A stretch of 47,254 nt of DNA from Candidatus Binataceae bacterium (GTDB taxonomy: Bacteria; Desulfobacterota; Binatia; Binatales; Binataceae). Position numbers and translations under genes: made by a program. The notes beneath the pieces were generated by a model. That model made no database searches. It was not told where the DNA came from and saw only the letters and a list, made by a program, of their open reading frames with translations. Shown piece after piece: positions 35,664 through 44,684 of the stretch (within the stretch, counting starts at the first letter, position 1; the number at the start of each line of letters is the position of its first letter). The stretch is taken from NCBI GenBank assembly GCA_015478645.1, contig JADMIL010000021.1, positions 1 to 47,254 on the forward strand, read 5' to 3'.

Positions 35664-36112
35664 CTAATCAAATGACTAATCGCGCCAAAGCATGGTTCGA
35701 TGACGTGTCAGTCGGAACTGAGATTCCGCCGGCGACCTACGGCCCGATGGATCGCAGTGGCTATATCACCGCCGCGATCGTGCTGCGCGACACCAATCCG
35801 CTGCATCTCGATCGCGTCTATGCGCGCGAGCGCGGGCTGCCCGACGTGGTCCAGCAGGGGCCGTTGAACCAGGCCTATCTCTATCGCTTTCTGACCGACT
35901 GGCTGCATCGCCCGTGGGATCTGCGCTCGACTAGAATCCGCTTTGTCGCCAACGTCTTTCCCGATGACCTGCTGACCTGCCGCGGCGTCGTCACGCGGAC
36001 CTGGCGGGAGCACGGCGAGCCGCTGGTCGAATGCCGGATCTGGCAGGAGAATCAGCACGGCGGCAAGACCCTGACCGGCGAGGCGACCTTTACCCTGCCC
36101 GAGCGATCCTGA
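35660..36112 (+). CDS. MaoC-like dehydratase catalytic subunit
   Basis: 150-residue hot-dog-fold protein carrying the hydratase-2 motif DTNPLHLD with the catalytic Asp and His, as in HadB and MaoC. Together with the preceding gene it should form a heterodimeric dehydratase acting on (3R)-hydroxyacyl thioesters. The frame begins GTG ACT AAT CAA ATG ACT AAT, an imperfect repeat offering two starts: GTG 35660 overlaps the upstream stop, and ATG 35672 is four codons later. The 192-base gap to the next gene suggests the end of this operon. Confidence 0.75.
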   Translation: MTNQMTNRAKAWFDDVSVGTEIPPATYGPMDRSGYITAAIVLRDTNPLHLDRVYARERGLPDVVQQGPLNQAYLYRFLTDWLHRPWDLRSTRIRFVANVFPDDLLTCRGVVTRTWREHGEPLVECRIWQENQHGGKTLTGEATFTLPERS

Positions 36113-36304
36113 CCGCACGACCCCGGCGCTTGGCGCGCGGCTGGCCCGCCGAGCGGCCGGCGGACGTTGCCTGGCTTAATTAACCCGCTCAAACTAAGGC
36201 CGGGATGTTTCCCGACGAACACGTCGGCCCACGCCAGGCGCACAAAAGTCAAATTCCGATGATGCGCAGGGCGTGCCGATACGTTCGCGGACCAAGAAAA
36301 GACC

Positions 36305-39300
36305 ATGCCGATACGCGTCGCACTCCATCACAAAACGGAATATCGCTACGACCGCCTGGTGACCCTCTCGCCGCAAGTTGTCCGGCTGCGGCCGGCGCCG
36401 CATTGCCGCACCCCGGTGACCGCCTATTCGCTGCGGATCGAGCCGCGCGAGCATTTCATCAACTGGATGCAGGATCCGGAGAGCAATTACCTGGCGCGAA
36501 TCGTCTTTCCCGATCGGGCGCCGCGGTTTTCGGTCGAGGTCGACCTGGTCGCCGAGTTGACGGTGATCAATCCGTTCGATTTTTTTCTCGAACCCGACGC
36601 CGAGAAGTTCCCCTTCAATTATGAAGGCTGGCTGAAGAAAGAGCTGGCCGCCTATCTCGAGGTGCATCCGGCGGGGCCGCTGCTCTCGGAGTTTCTCGCC
36701 ACGGTCGACGTTTCCGAGCGCCGCACCGTCGATTTCCTGGTCCATATCAACCAGAAACTGGCCCAGGCGATTCGCTATCTGATCCGCATGGAACCCGGCG
36801 TGCAGACCCCCGAGGAGACTCTCGGGCTGGCCAGCGGTTCATGCCGCGACAGCGCCTGGCTGCTGGTGCAGATGCTGCGGCGGTTTGGGCTCGCGGCGCG
36901 CTTCGTCTCGGGCTATCTGATTCAGATCAAGCCCGACGTCAAACCGCTCGAAGGGCCGGAGGGGCCGACGCAGGACTTCACCGACCTGCACGCATGGACT
37001 GAAGTCTACCTGCCCGGCGCGGGCTGGATCGGGCTCGATCCGACCTCGGGGCTGTTTGCCGGCGAGGGCCATATTCCGCTCGCGGCGACGCCCGCGCCGG
37101 GCTCGGCGGCGCCGGTCAGCGGGCTGGTCAGCCCGAGCGAGGTGACGTTTTCGCACGAGATGTCGGTGACGCGAATCCACGAGGATCCGCGCGTCACAAT
37201 GCCCTATACGGACGAGCAGTGGCGGAGTATCGAGGGGCTGGGTTTCAAGGTTGACGCCGAGCTCAGTTCGGGCGACGTGCGGCTGACGATGGGCGGGGAG
37301 CCGACCTTCGTTTCGATCGACGATATGGAGGGCGCTGAGTGGAACACCACCGCGCTCAGTCCGGCCAAACGGGTGATTGCCGGCCGGCTGCTCGATCGCC
37401 TGCGCGAGCGCTTCGCGGTTGGCGCATTGATCCATTACGGGCAGGGCAAATGGTACCCCGGCGAGCAATTGCCGCGCTGGGCGTTCACCTGCTACTGGCG
37501 CAAGGATGGGGTGCCCTTGTGGCACGATCGCGCGCTGCTCGCGCGCGAGGACGTCGCGTATAAATTCGGTCCGCTCGACGCGCAGCGCTTGGCCGAGACT
37601 CTGGCGCGCCGTCTGCGGCTGGATCCGGCGTACCTCAATCCGGCCTTCGAGGATCCGGTCTATTATCTCCAGCGCGAGCGCCAGTTGCCGATCAACGTCG
37701 ATCCGGACGAGAACCATCTCGAGGATCCGGCCGAGCGCGCGCGCGTGCGCCGGGTGTTTGAGCGCGGGCTCGACACTCCCATCGGCTTCGTGCTGCCGTT
37801 GCAGCGCGGCGAGGGCCACCAGGGACCGGAATGGCAATCGGGGCTGTGGATGCTGCGCGAACCGCATCTGTACGCCGTTCCGGGCGATTCGCCGGTCGGG
37901 ATGCGGCTGCCGCTGCCGAGCCTGCCGTGGGTCGCGGCGGATGAGGCGCCGCGCATCGTACCGGTCGATCCGATGGTCAAGCGGGGGGCGCTGCCGGTGC
38001 CGCCGCGCCGCTCGCCGGCCGATCCGGAGCTGCAATCGGCGCGCGATCGCGAACGGGATCGTGAACGTGACCGCCAGCCCCAAGTCAGTGAATCGGCGCC
38101 CTGGGTGGTGCGCACGGCGTTATGCGTCGAGCCGCGCAACGGACTGCTCTATGTGTTCATGCCGCCGCTGGCCTCGGCCGAGGAATATATCGATTTGCTG
38201 ACAGCGATTGAGGACAGTGCGGCGCATCTCAAGACCCCGGTGATTATCGAGGGCTACCCGCCGCCGTTCGACTATCGCATCAACCATTTCAGCGTCACGC
38301 CCGACCCCGGCGTGATCGAAGTGAACATCCATCCCTCACGCAACTGGAGCGAGCTTATCGCCAACACCACGGCGATCTACGAAGAGGCGCGGCAATGCCG
38401 CCTGGGCACCGAGAAGTTCCTGGTCGACGGGCGCCATACGGGGACCGGCGGCGGCAATCACTTCGCGCTCGGCGCGGCGACGCCGGCCGACAGTCCGTTC
38501 CTGCGGCGGCCCGATCTGCTGCGCAGCATGATTGCGTACTGGCTGAACCATCCGGCGCTCTCCTATATCTTCTCGGGCCTGTTTATCGGGCCGACGAGCC
38601 AGGCGCCGCGGGTCGATGAGACGCGCCAGGACAGTCTCTACGAGCTGGCGATCGCCTTTGCGCAGGTGCCCAAGCCGGGCGAGGGCTATTGCCCCCCGTG
38701 GCTGGTCGATCGCATCTTCCGCCATATCCTGGTGGACGTGACCGGCAATACCCATCGCGCCGAATTCTGTATCGACAAGCTCTACTCGCCGGATTCGCCC
38801 ACCGGGCGGCTGGGCCTGCTCGAGATGCGCGGTTTTGAGATGCCGCCGCATTCGAGGATGAGCCTGACGCAACAATTGCTGGTGCGCGCGCTGGTCGCCT
38901 GGTTCTGGCGCGAGCCCTATGAGCGGCCGCCAATCGAATGGGGCACGCAACTGCACGATCAATTTATGCTGCCGCATTTCGTCGCGCGCGATTTTCACGA
39001 GGTGCTGGGCGATCTGAACCGTGCCGGCTATCCGTTCGAGACGCAATGGTTCGCGCCCCATTTCGAGTTCCGCTATCCGGTCTGCGGCCGGGCGCATCAC
39101 GCCGGGATCGATCTCGAGATTCGCCAGGCGGCCGAGCCGTGGTACGTGCTGGGCGAGGAGCCGGGTGCGACCGCCACCGCGCGCTACGTCGATTCGTCGG
39201 TCGAGCGGGTGCAGGTCAAGGCGACCGGGATGACTACCGATCGTTACGTCGTCACCTGCAATGGCCGGCGCGTGCCGCTCCATTTTACCGGCACGCACGG

Positions 39301-39640
39301 CACATGGGTGGCGGGCGTGCGCTATCGCGCATGGCAGCCGCCCTCGTGCCTGCATCCGACGATCCCGGTGCATGCGCCGCTGGTGTTCGATCTGCTGGAT
39401 ACCTGGTCAGGCCGTTCGATCGGCGGATGCACCTATCACGTGGCGCATCCCGGCGGCCTCAGCTACGAGACCTTTCCGGTCAACGCGAACGAGGCCGAGG
39501 CGCGGCGGGCGGCGCGTTTCGTCGCCTTTGGGCATACGCCGGGGCCGATGGCCGCGGCGCCGCTCGAGGCCAATCCGCAATTTCCCCTGACGCTCGATTT
39601 GCGGCGCACGCCGCCCCCGCCCGGACAGGCCGATTTCTAG
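36305..39640 (+). CDS. Transglutaminase-like / DUF2126 giant protein
   Basis: 1111-residue protein and first gene of a six-gene run. The N-terminal transglutaminase N-domain (MPIRVALHHKTEYRYD) leads into a papain-like transglutaminase core with Cys180 (GSCRDSAW), His229 (DLHAWTEV) and Asp245 (GLDPTSG). The rest, residues about 280-1105, is the large DUF2126 region with GGEPTFVS, FHPSRNW-like NIHPSRNWSEL and DGRHTGTGGGNHF motifs. A charged RDRERDRERDR tract lies near residue 590. Such proteins occur next to circularly permuted ATP-grasp/alpha-E genes and are predicted to act in peptide synthesis, ligation or processing. No signal peptide, so it is cytoplasmic. The gap to the next gene is 63 bases. 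Confidence 0.9.
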   Translation: MPIRVALHHKTEYRYDRLVTLSPQVVRLRPAPHCRTPVTAYSLRIEPREHFINWMQDPESNYLARIVFPDRAPRFSVEVDLVAELTVINPFDFFLEPDAEKFPFNYEGWLKKELAAYLEVHPAGPLLSEFLATVDVSERRTVDFLVHINQKLAQAIRYLIRMEPGVQTPEETLGLASGSCRDSAWLLVQMLRRFGLAARFVSGYLIQIKPDVKPLEGPEGPTQDFTDLHAWTEVYLPGAGWIGLDPTSGLFAGEGHIPLAATPAPGSAAPVSGLVSPSEVTFSHEMSVTRIHEDPRVTMPYTDEQWRSIEGLGFKVDAELSSGDVRLTMGGEPTFVSIDDMEGAEWNTTALSPAKRVIAGRLLDRLRERFAVGALIHYGQGKWYPGEQLPRWAFTCYWRKDGVPLWHDRALLAREDVAYKFGPLDAQRLAETLARRLRLDPAYLNPAFEDPVYYLQRERQLPINVDPDENHLEDPAERARVRRVFERGLDTPIGFVLPLQRGEGHQGPEWQSGLWMLREPHLYAVPGDSPVGMRLPLPSLPWVAADEAPRIVPVDPMVKRGALPVPPRRSPADPELQSARDRERDRERDRQPQVSESAPWVVRTALCVEPRNGLLYVFMPPLASAEEYIDLLTAIEDSAAHLKTPVIIEGYPPPFDYRINHFSVTPDPGVIEVNIHPSRNWSELIANTTAIYEEARQCRLGTEKFLVDGRHTGTGGGNHFALGAATPADSPFLRRPDLLRSMIAYWLNHPALSYIFSGLFIGPTSQAPRVDETRQDSLYELAIAFAQVPKPGEGYCPPWLVDRIFRHILVDVTGNTHRAEFCIDKLYSPDSPTGRLGLLEMRGFEMPPHSRMSLTQQLLVRALVAWFWREPYERPPIEWGTQLHDQFMLPHFVARDFHEVLGDLNRAGYPFETQWFAPHFEFRYPVCGRAHHAGIDLEIRQAAEPWYVLGEEPGATATARYVDSSVERVQVKATGMTTDRYVVTCNGRRVPLHFTGTHGTWVAGVRYRAWQPPSCLHPTIPVHAPLVFDLLDTWSGRSIGGCTYHVAHPGGLSYETFPVNANEAEARRAARFVAFGHTPGPMAAAPLEANPQFPLTLDLRRTPPPPGQADF

Positions 39641-39703
39641 TGCACGGCGCTTTTGCAATGTGCCACAATGGACAATCGTTGGTTAGGATTCGGTTAGGAC
39701 TGG

Positions 39704-42241
39704 ATGAATCTTGCAGGTACCGATGCACGGGAGGAGTTCGCCGCGGCGTGGCGTTATCTATCCAACCCCGCCTTTCACGATGAGCTGATTGCGGCCAACG
39801 GCAACGTTCGTCCGCAATGGCATCCGCTGGTCGATTCGCTGCTCGAAATTGGCCCCGAGGGTCTGGCCCGCCGCTGGCAGGAGGGCCGCCGGCTGGTCCA
39901 CGAAAACGGGATCACCTACAACGTCTACGGCGATCCGCAGAGCACCGATCGTCCCTGGCCGCTCGATCCGATTCCGCTGGTGATCGGGGCCGGCGAATGG
40001 CGCACGATCGAAGCGGCGATGCGCCAGCGGGCGACCCTGCTCAACGCGATTTTGACCGACCTTTACGGACCCCAACATCTGCTGCGCGAGGGGCTGTTGC
40101 CGTCCGAGCTGGTGTTTCGCCATACCGGATTTCTGCGTCCATGCGCGGGGCTCAGCGTGCCCAAGGGCATCAATCTGCATATCTACGCGGCCGACCTGGC
40201 GCGATCGCCCGACGGCCAATGGTGGGTGATTGCCGACCGCACGCAGGCGCCTTCGGGCGCGGGCTATGCGCTCGAAAATCGGCTGGTCGCGTCGCGCGTG
40301 CTGCCGGACGTGTTCGCGCGGGCCCACGTGCGCGGGATGGCGAACTTTTTCCAAACCTATCGCGACACCCTGCGCGGGATCGTCCCCGAGCATCGCGAGA
40401 ACCCGCGCATCGTGTTGCTCACGCCCGGTCCCTACAACGAGACCTATTTCGAGCACGCCTTTCTGGCCCGCTACCTGGGCTACACGCTGGTCGAGGGCGG
40501 CGACCTGACGGTGCGCGAGAATCGCGTCTACCTCAAGACGCTCGGCGGCCTGTTGCCGGTCGATCTGATCGTACGCCGGCAGGACGACAGTTTTTGCGAC
40601 CCGCTCGAGTTGCGCGGCGACTCGATGCTCGGGGTGCCGGGCCTGGTCGAGGCGGTTCGCGCTGGCCACGTCGCGGTGGCCAACGCGCTCGGCACGGGGC
40701 TGCTCGAATCGGCCGCGCCGGCGGCGTTTCTGCCGATTCTCTGCCGGCATATGCTGGGCGAGGACCTCAAGATGCCGACAATCGCGACCTGGTGGTGTGG
40801 CCAGCCGCGCCCGTTCGAGTTCGTCGCCAGCCATCTCGACAACGTGGTCATCAAGCCGACCTTTCCCGGCCGCAACGACCATCCGATTTTCGGCGCGCGG
40901 CTCAGCGTCAAGGAGCGCGCTCAACTGCTCGAACGGATGCGTGCGTCGCCGGCCGATTTCGTCGCCCAGGAGCAGGTCTCGCTCTCGACCGTCCCGGTAT
41001 GGGACGATGGCCGGCTTGAGCCGCGCCATTTCGTGCTGCGCGTCTACGTCGTGGCGGCGGGCGATTCGTACGCCGTGATGCCCGGCGGACTGACCCGCGT
41101 GACCACCTCGCTCGACAGCCTGGTGGTCTCGATGCAGCGCGGGGGCGGCAGCAAGGATACCTGGGTGATCGGCGACGGCCCGACGCCGGAATTCAGCCTG
41201 CTGCAAGCGCCGGCGGTGCCGCTCGAGGTGAGCCGCGCGACCTTCGACCTGCCCAGCCGGGTGGCCGACAATCTGTTCTGGCTCGGCCGCAACGTCGAAC
41301 GGATCGAGGTGGCGGTGCGCGTCACGCGGGCGATCGTGTCGCGCCTGTACTCCGAGTCGGACCCGGCGAGCGCCGCCGGACGCGACGCCGGCGTGCGCAT
41401 CCTGGCCGCGCTGGGTTACCTGAGCACCGATTTGCCGGCCGCCGCCGATCGCACGGCCCGGTTACAAGACGAACTGCTCGAGATGATCTACGACTCGGCG
41501 ACGCCGACCAGCCTCGGATCGAACTTGCACCAGGTGCGCCATCTGGCGTGGCTGCTGCGCGACCGCATCTCGGCCGACGCGTGGCGGATTTTGAATCATT
41601 TCGATCAGCAGTTCTCGAATCCGGCACCGCCCGAGCCGCTGCGCATCAGCGGCGCACTCAATCTGCTCGACAATGCGATCATGACGCTGTCGGCCTTCAG
41701 TGGCCTGGTGATGGAGAGCATGACGCGCGGGCACGGCTGGCGCTTTCTCGATATCGGGCGGCGGCTGGAGCGCGCCGATCAGATGGTCGAACTGATCCGC
41801 CACGGCCTGGGCCTGGTGCCCACCGACGAAAGCGGACGGCTCGAGGCGCTGCTCGAGATCGCCGACAGCTTCCTGACCTACCGATCGCGCTACCTGACCT
41901 CGATGCAGCCCGACCTGGTGCTCGACCTGCTGCTGCTCGACGAGGCCAATCCGCGATCGGCGGCGTTTCAGCTCGCCCGCCTGCGCGAGCATATCGAACA
42001 CATGCCCGAGAGCCGCTCGTCGATCCATCGGCCGGCCGAATGGCGCCTGGCGGTCGAGTTGCTGACCGAGGTGCAGCTTGCCGAAGTGGCCGAGCTGGCG
42101 CGCCTCGACCCGGCGGGCCGCTTGAGCAACCTGGACAACCTGCTGCTGCGGCTCGCCGGCGAATTGCGCCGCCTGTCGGAAGCGATCACCCGCAGCTACT
42201 TCAGCCACGCACTCGCCTCGCGCCAGTTGCACGCGCGCTGA
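39704..42241 (+). CDS. Circularly permuted ATP-grasp fused to alpha-E domain
   Basis: 845-residue fusion. Residues about 15-500 form the circularly permuted ATP-grasp type 2 (DUF404/DUF407) domain, with FRHTGFLRPC, VIADRTQAPSGAGYALENRL, LTPGPYNETYFEHAFLARYLG and VIKPTFPGR (ATP-binding Lys strand). From about 515 on comes the alpha-E (DUF403) domain, starting DLPSRVADNLFWLGRNVERIE. In many genomes the two halves are separate genes, so the fusion links them physically. ATP-grasp enzymes of this kind are predicted carboxylate-amine ligases making short peptides or tags. It lies between two transglutaminases and shares the operon with them. Confidence 0.9.
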   Translation: MNLAGTDAREEFAAAWRYLSNPAFHDELIAANGNVRPQWHPLVDSLLEIGPEGLARRWQEGRRLVHENGITYNVYGDPQSTDRPWPLDPIPLVIGAGEWRTIEAAMRQRATLLNAILTDLYGPQHLLREGLLPSELVFRHTGFLRPCAGLSVPKGINLHIYAADLARSPDGQWWVIADRTQAPSGAGYALENRLVASRVLPDVFARAHVRGMANFFQTYRDTLRGIVPEHRENPRIVLLTPGPYNETYFEHAFLARYLGYTLVEGGDLTVRENRVYLKTLGGLLPVDLIVRRQDDSFCDPLELRGDSMLGVPGLVEAVRAGHVAVANALGTGLLESAAPAAFLPILCRHMLGEDLKMPTIATWWCGQPRPFEFVASHLDNVVIKPTFPGRNDHPIFGARLSVKERAQLLERMRASPADFVAQEQVSLSTVPVWDDGRLEPRHFVLRVYVVAAGDSYAVMPGGLTRVTTSLDSLVVSMQRGGGSKDTWVIGDGPTPEFSLLQAPAVPLEVSRATFDLPSRVADNLFWLGRNVERIEVAVRVTRAIVSRLYSESDPASAAGRDAGVRILAALGYLSTDLPAAADRTARLQDELLEMIYDSATPTSLGSNLHQVRHLAWLLRDRISADAWRILNHFDQQFSNPAPPEPLRISGALNLLDNAIMTLSAFSGLVMESMTRGHGWRFLDIGRRLERADQMVELIRHGLGLVPTDESGRLEALLEIADSFLTYRSRYLTSMQPDLVLDLLLLDEANPRSAAFQLARLREHIEHMPESRSSIHRPAEWRLAVELLTEVQLAEVAELARLDPAGRLSNLDNLLLRLAGELRRLSEAITRSYFSHALASRQLHAR

Positions 42242-42263
42242 ACCGCGGCATCGGTCATCCACC

Positions 42264-43133
42264 ATGGCACTATGCGTTAACCATACGACGACCTACACCT
42301 ACAGCGAGCCGGTCTCGATCTGCCATACCGAGGTGCGCCTGAAGCCCCGCACCAGCGCGGCGCAGACGCTGCTCGAGCATGAGCTGGTGATCGTGCCGGC
42401 GCCGGAAGTGTTGATCGCGCGGCAGGACTATTTCGGCAATACGGCCACCTATTTTTCCAGCCAGGAGCCACATCTCAAGCTGACCATAACCGCCCACAGT
42501 GTGGTCGAGGTGCATGCCAGCGACCCGCTGCAGCCGCGGCTGACGCCGAAATGGGAGCAGGTCAGCGAGGAGGTGCGCCGCTACGATCGCGCCGAGACCT
42601 TCGACGCACTGCAATTCGTCTTCGAGTCGCCGCGCGTGCGCACGGCGAGCGAATTTGCCGACTATGCCCGCCCGTCGTTTCCGGCGGGCCGGCCGCTGCT
42701 CGAGGGCGCGCTCGATCTGTGCGGCCGCATCTACAAGGAGTTCAAATACGATCAGCGCGCGACCACCGTGAGCACGCCGGTCGACGAAGTCCTGCGCATC
42801 CGCCACGGCGTATGCCAGGATTTCGCGCACCTGATGATCGCCTGCCTGCGCTCGATCGGCTTGCCCGCGCGCTACGTCAGCGGCTATCTCCGCAGCGGGC
42901 GCAATTCGGTCGGCAGCGAGGCCTCGCACGCCTGGGTGTCGGTCTTTTGCGCGGGCTTCGGATGGCTCGACCTGGATCCGACCAACAACCTGATGCCGGC
43001 GGCCAACCATGTGACGGCCGCATGGGGGCGCGACTACTCCGACGTGTCGCCGGTCAAGGGCGTCGCGCTGGGCGGCGGCGAGCAGGCGATTACAGTCGGG
43101 GTCGACGTCGCGCCCGTGCCGATCCGGTACTAA
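42264..43133 (+). CDS. Transglutaminase-like peptidase/ligase, 289 aa
   Basis: A second, smaller transglutaminase in the operon. The N-terminal beta domain (CVNHTTTYTYSEPVS) is followed by a papain-like core with Cys184 (HGVCQDFAHLM), His222 (SEASHAWV) and Asp238 (LDLDPTNN). The triad is complete, so it is probably active. It starts 22 bases after the ATP-grasp/alpha-E gene stop. In Anbu-type and related loci the transglutaminase is proposed to cleave or cross-link the peptide made by the ATP-grasp partner. No signal peptide. Confidence 0.92.
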   Translation: MALCVNHTTTYTYSEPVSICHTEVRLKPRTSAAQTLLEHELVIVPAPEVLIARQDYFGNTATYFSSQEPHLKLTITAHSVVEVHASDPLQPRLTPKWEQVSEEVRRYDRAETFDALQFVFESPRVRTASEFADYARPSFPAGRPLLEGALDLCGRIYKEFKYDQRATTVSTPVDEVLRIRHGVCQDFAHLMIACLRSIGLPARYVSGYLRSGRNSVGSEASHAWVSVFCAGFGWLDLDPTNNLMPAANHVTAAWGRDYSDVSPVKGVALGGGEQAITVGVDVAPVPIRY

Positions 43134-43172
43134 AGCGGCGCGGGATGCGGCGGCTGGCGCACGTCAGGCAAG

Positions 43173-44636
43173 ATGCTCTTTAATTCCTACCAGTTTGCCT
43201 TTGGCTTTCTGCCGATCGTGCTCGCGATCTTCGGGCTGCTGGCCGCGCGCGACGCGCGCCGGGCCACGGCGGCCTTTTTGATCCTGGCGTCGATCGTCTT
43301 CTACGGATGGTGGAACTGGCATTACCTGTTCCTGTTCGGCTTCTCGATCTTTTTCAATTTTGGCTGGTCGCTGCTGCTGGTGCCGGGGCCGGCATCGGAT
43401 CCGGCTGTCGCCGAGGCGCCGGTCGTGACCCCTGCGCGGGCCACCCGCGCCGCATACGGCGAACACGCGCGGCGCGTGCTGCTGGGATGCGGAATCGGGG
43501 TCAATCTCGCGCTGCTCGGCTACTTCAAGTATCGCAATTTCATGGTCGCCAGCGCCGGCGCGCTGCTCGGCACGCATTGGCACATGGCGGCGCTCGTGCT
43601 GCCGCTGGCAATTTCGTTTTTCAGCTTCGAGCAGATCACCTTTCTGAGCAGCGCTTACCGCGGCGAGCCGGGCGCGCGCGACTTCGTCAGCTATTGCCTG
43701 TTCATCGCGTTTTTCCCCCACCTGATCGCCGGCCCGATCGTGCGCTATGCCGAGATCTATCCGCAGCTCAATCGCCATACGCGCTTTCGCCTGAGCGCCG
43801 CCAATCTTTCCGACGGCCTGATGATCTTCGCGATCGGGCTGTTCAAGAAAGTGATGATCGCCGACACCTTCCGCCCGATCGTCAATCCGCTCTTCGACCG
43901 CACCATGCCGCTCGGCTTTTGCGACGCGTGGGGCGGCGCGCTGGCCTTCGCGCTGGAGATCTATTTCGATTTTTCCGGCTACTCCGACATGGCGATCGGC
44001 CTGGCGCGGATGTTCGGCGTGAAGTTCCCCGAGAACTTCGACTCGCCCTACCAGGCGCGCAGCATTATCCAGTTCTGGCGCCGCTGGCATATCACGCTCT
44101 CGTTCTTCCTGCGCGACTACCTGTATATCCCGCTCGGCGGCAACCGGCACGGACCGTTCCGGCGCGACCTCAACCTGTTCATCACGATGGTGCTCGGCGG
44201 GCTGTGGCACGGGGCGAGCTGGACGTTCGTCATCTGGGGCACGCTGCACGGCGTCTTTCTGTGGATCAATCACGTCTGGAGCGACCGGCATCATCGGATG
44301 CCCGAAGCGCTGGCCTGGCCGCTGACGTTTATATTGGCGACCGCGGCGTGGGTCTTTTTCCGTGCGCCGAGTTTCGCGCGCGCGGCGCAATTCTTCACCG
44401 GGATGGCGGGGTTCGGCGGCTTTGCCTACAACTCGGTGCAGTACTCGATTGGTTCGCACGAATGGCTCCTGATCGGCCTCGGCCTCGCGATCGTGCTGTT
44501 CGCCCCCAACCGGCAGGCGATTGTCGCCTGGCGCTGGAGCAACGACTGGCTGTGGGCGGGCGCGTTCGCGGTGCTCGCCGGCGTCAGCATCATGGGGATG
44601 GCCAATCCACCGCCCTTTATCTACTTCCAGTTCTAG
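43173..44636 (+). CDS. AlgI-type membrane-bound O-acyltransferase (MBOAT)
   Basis: 487-residue integral membrane protein with about ten hydrophobic helices. The MBOAT signatures are present: PIVRYAEIYPQL, YFDFSGYSDMAIG, FWRRWHITLSFFLRDYLYIPLGG with His306, and the invariant active-site His346 in LGGLWHGASW. These enzymes move acyl (commonly acetyl) groups across the inner membrane and hand them to a periplasmic partner, as in alginate or cellulose acetylation. Two SGNH-like partners follow directly. It begins 39 bases after the transglutaminase gene on the same strand, with CAGG just before the ATG. Confidence 0.93.
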   Translation: MLFNSYQFAFGFLPIVLAIFGLLAARDARRATAAFLILASIVFYGWWNWHYLFLFGFSIFFNFGWSLLLVPGPASDPAVAEAPVVTPARATRAAYGEHARRVLLGCGIGVNLALLGYFKYRNFMVASAGALLGTHWHMAALVLPLAISFFSFEQITFLSSAYRGEPGARDFVSYCLFIAFFPHLIAGPIVRYAEIYPQLNRHTRFRLSAANLSDGLMIFAIGLFKKVMIADTFRPIVNPLFDRTMPLGFCDAWGGALAFALEIYFDFSGYSDMAIGLARMFGVKFPENFDSPYQARSIIQFWRRWHITLSFFLRDYLYIPLGGNRHGPFRRDLNLFITMVLGGLWHGASWTFVIWGTLHGVFLWINHVWSDRHHRMPEALAWPLTFILATAAWVFFRAPSFARAAQFFTGMAGFGGFAYNSVQYSIGSHEWLLIGLGLAIVLFAPNRQAIVAWRWSNDWLWAGAFAVLAGVSIMGMANPPPFIYFQF

Positions 44637-44684
44637 GATGCGCTCGCGGATCAACGGCCGCGTCGGCAGCCTGGCGCCGCCCCA

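Noticed and set aside
39758..41206. 482-codon minus-strand ORF
   Set aside because: Antisense to the ATP-grasp domain; shadow ORF.
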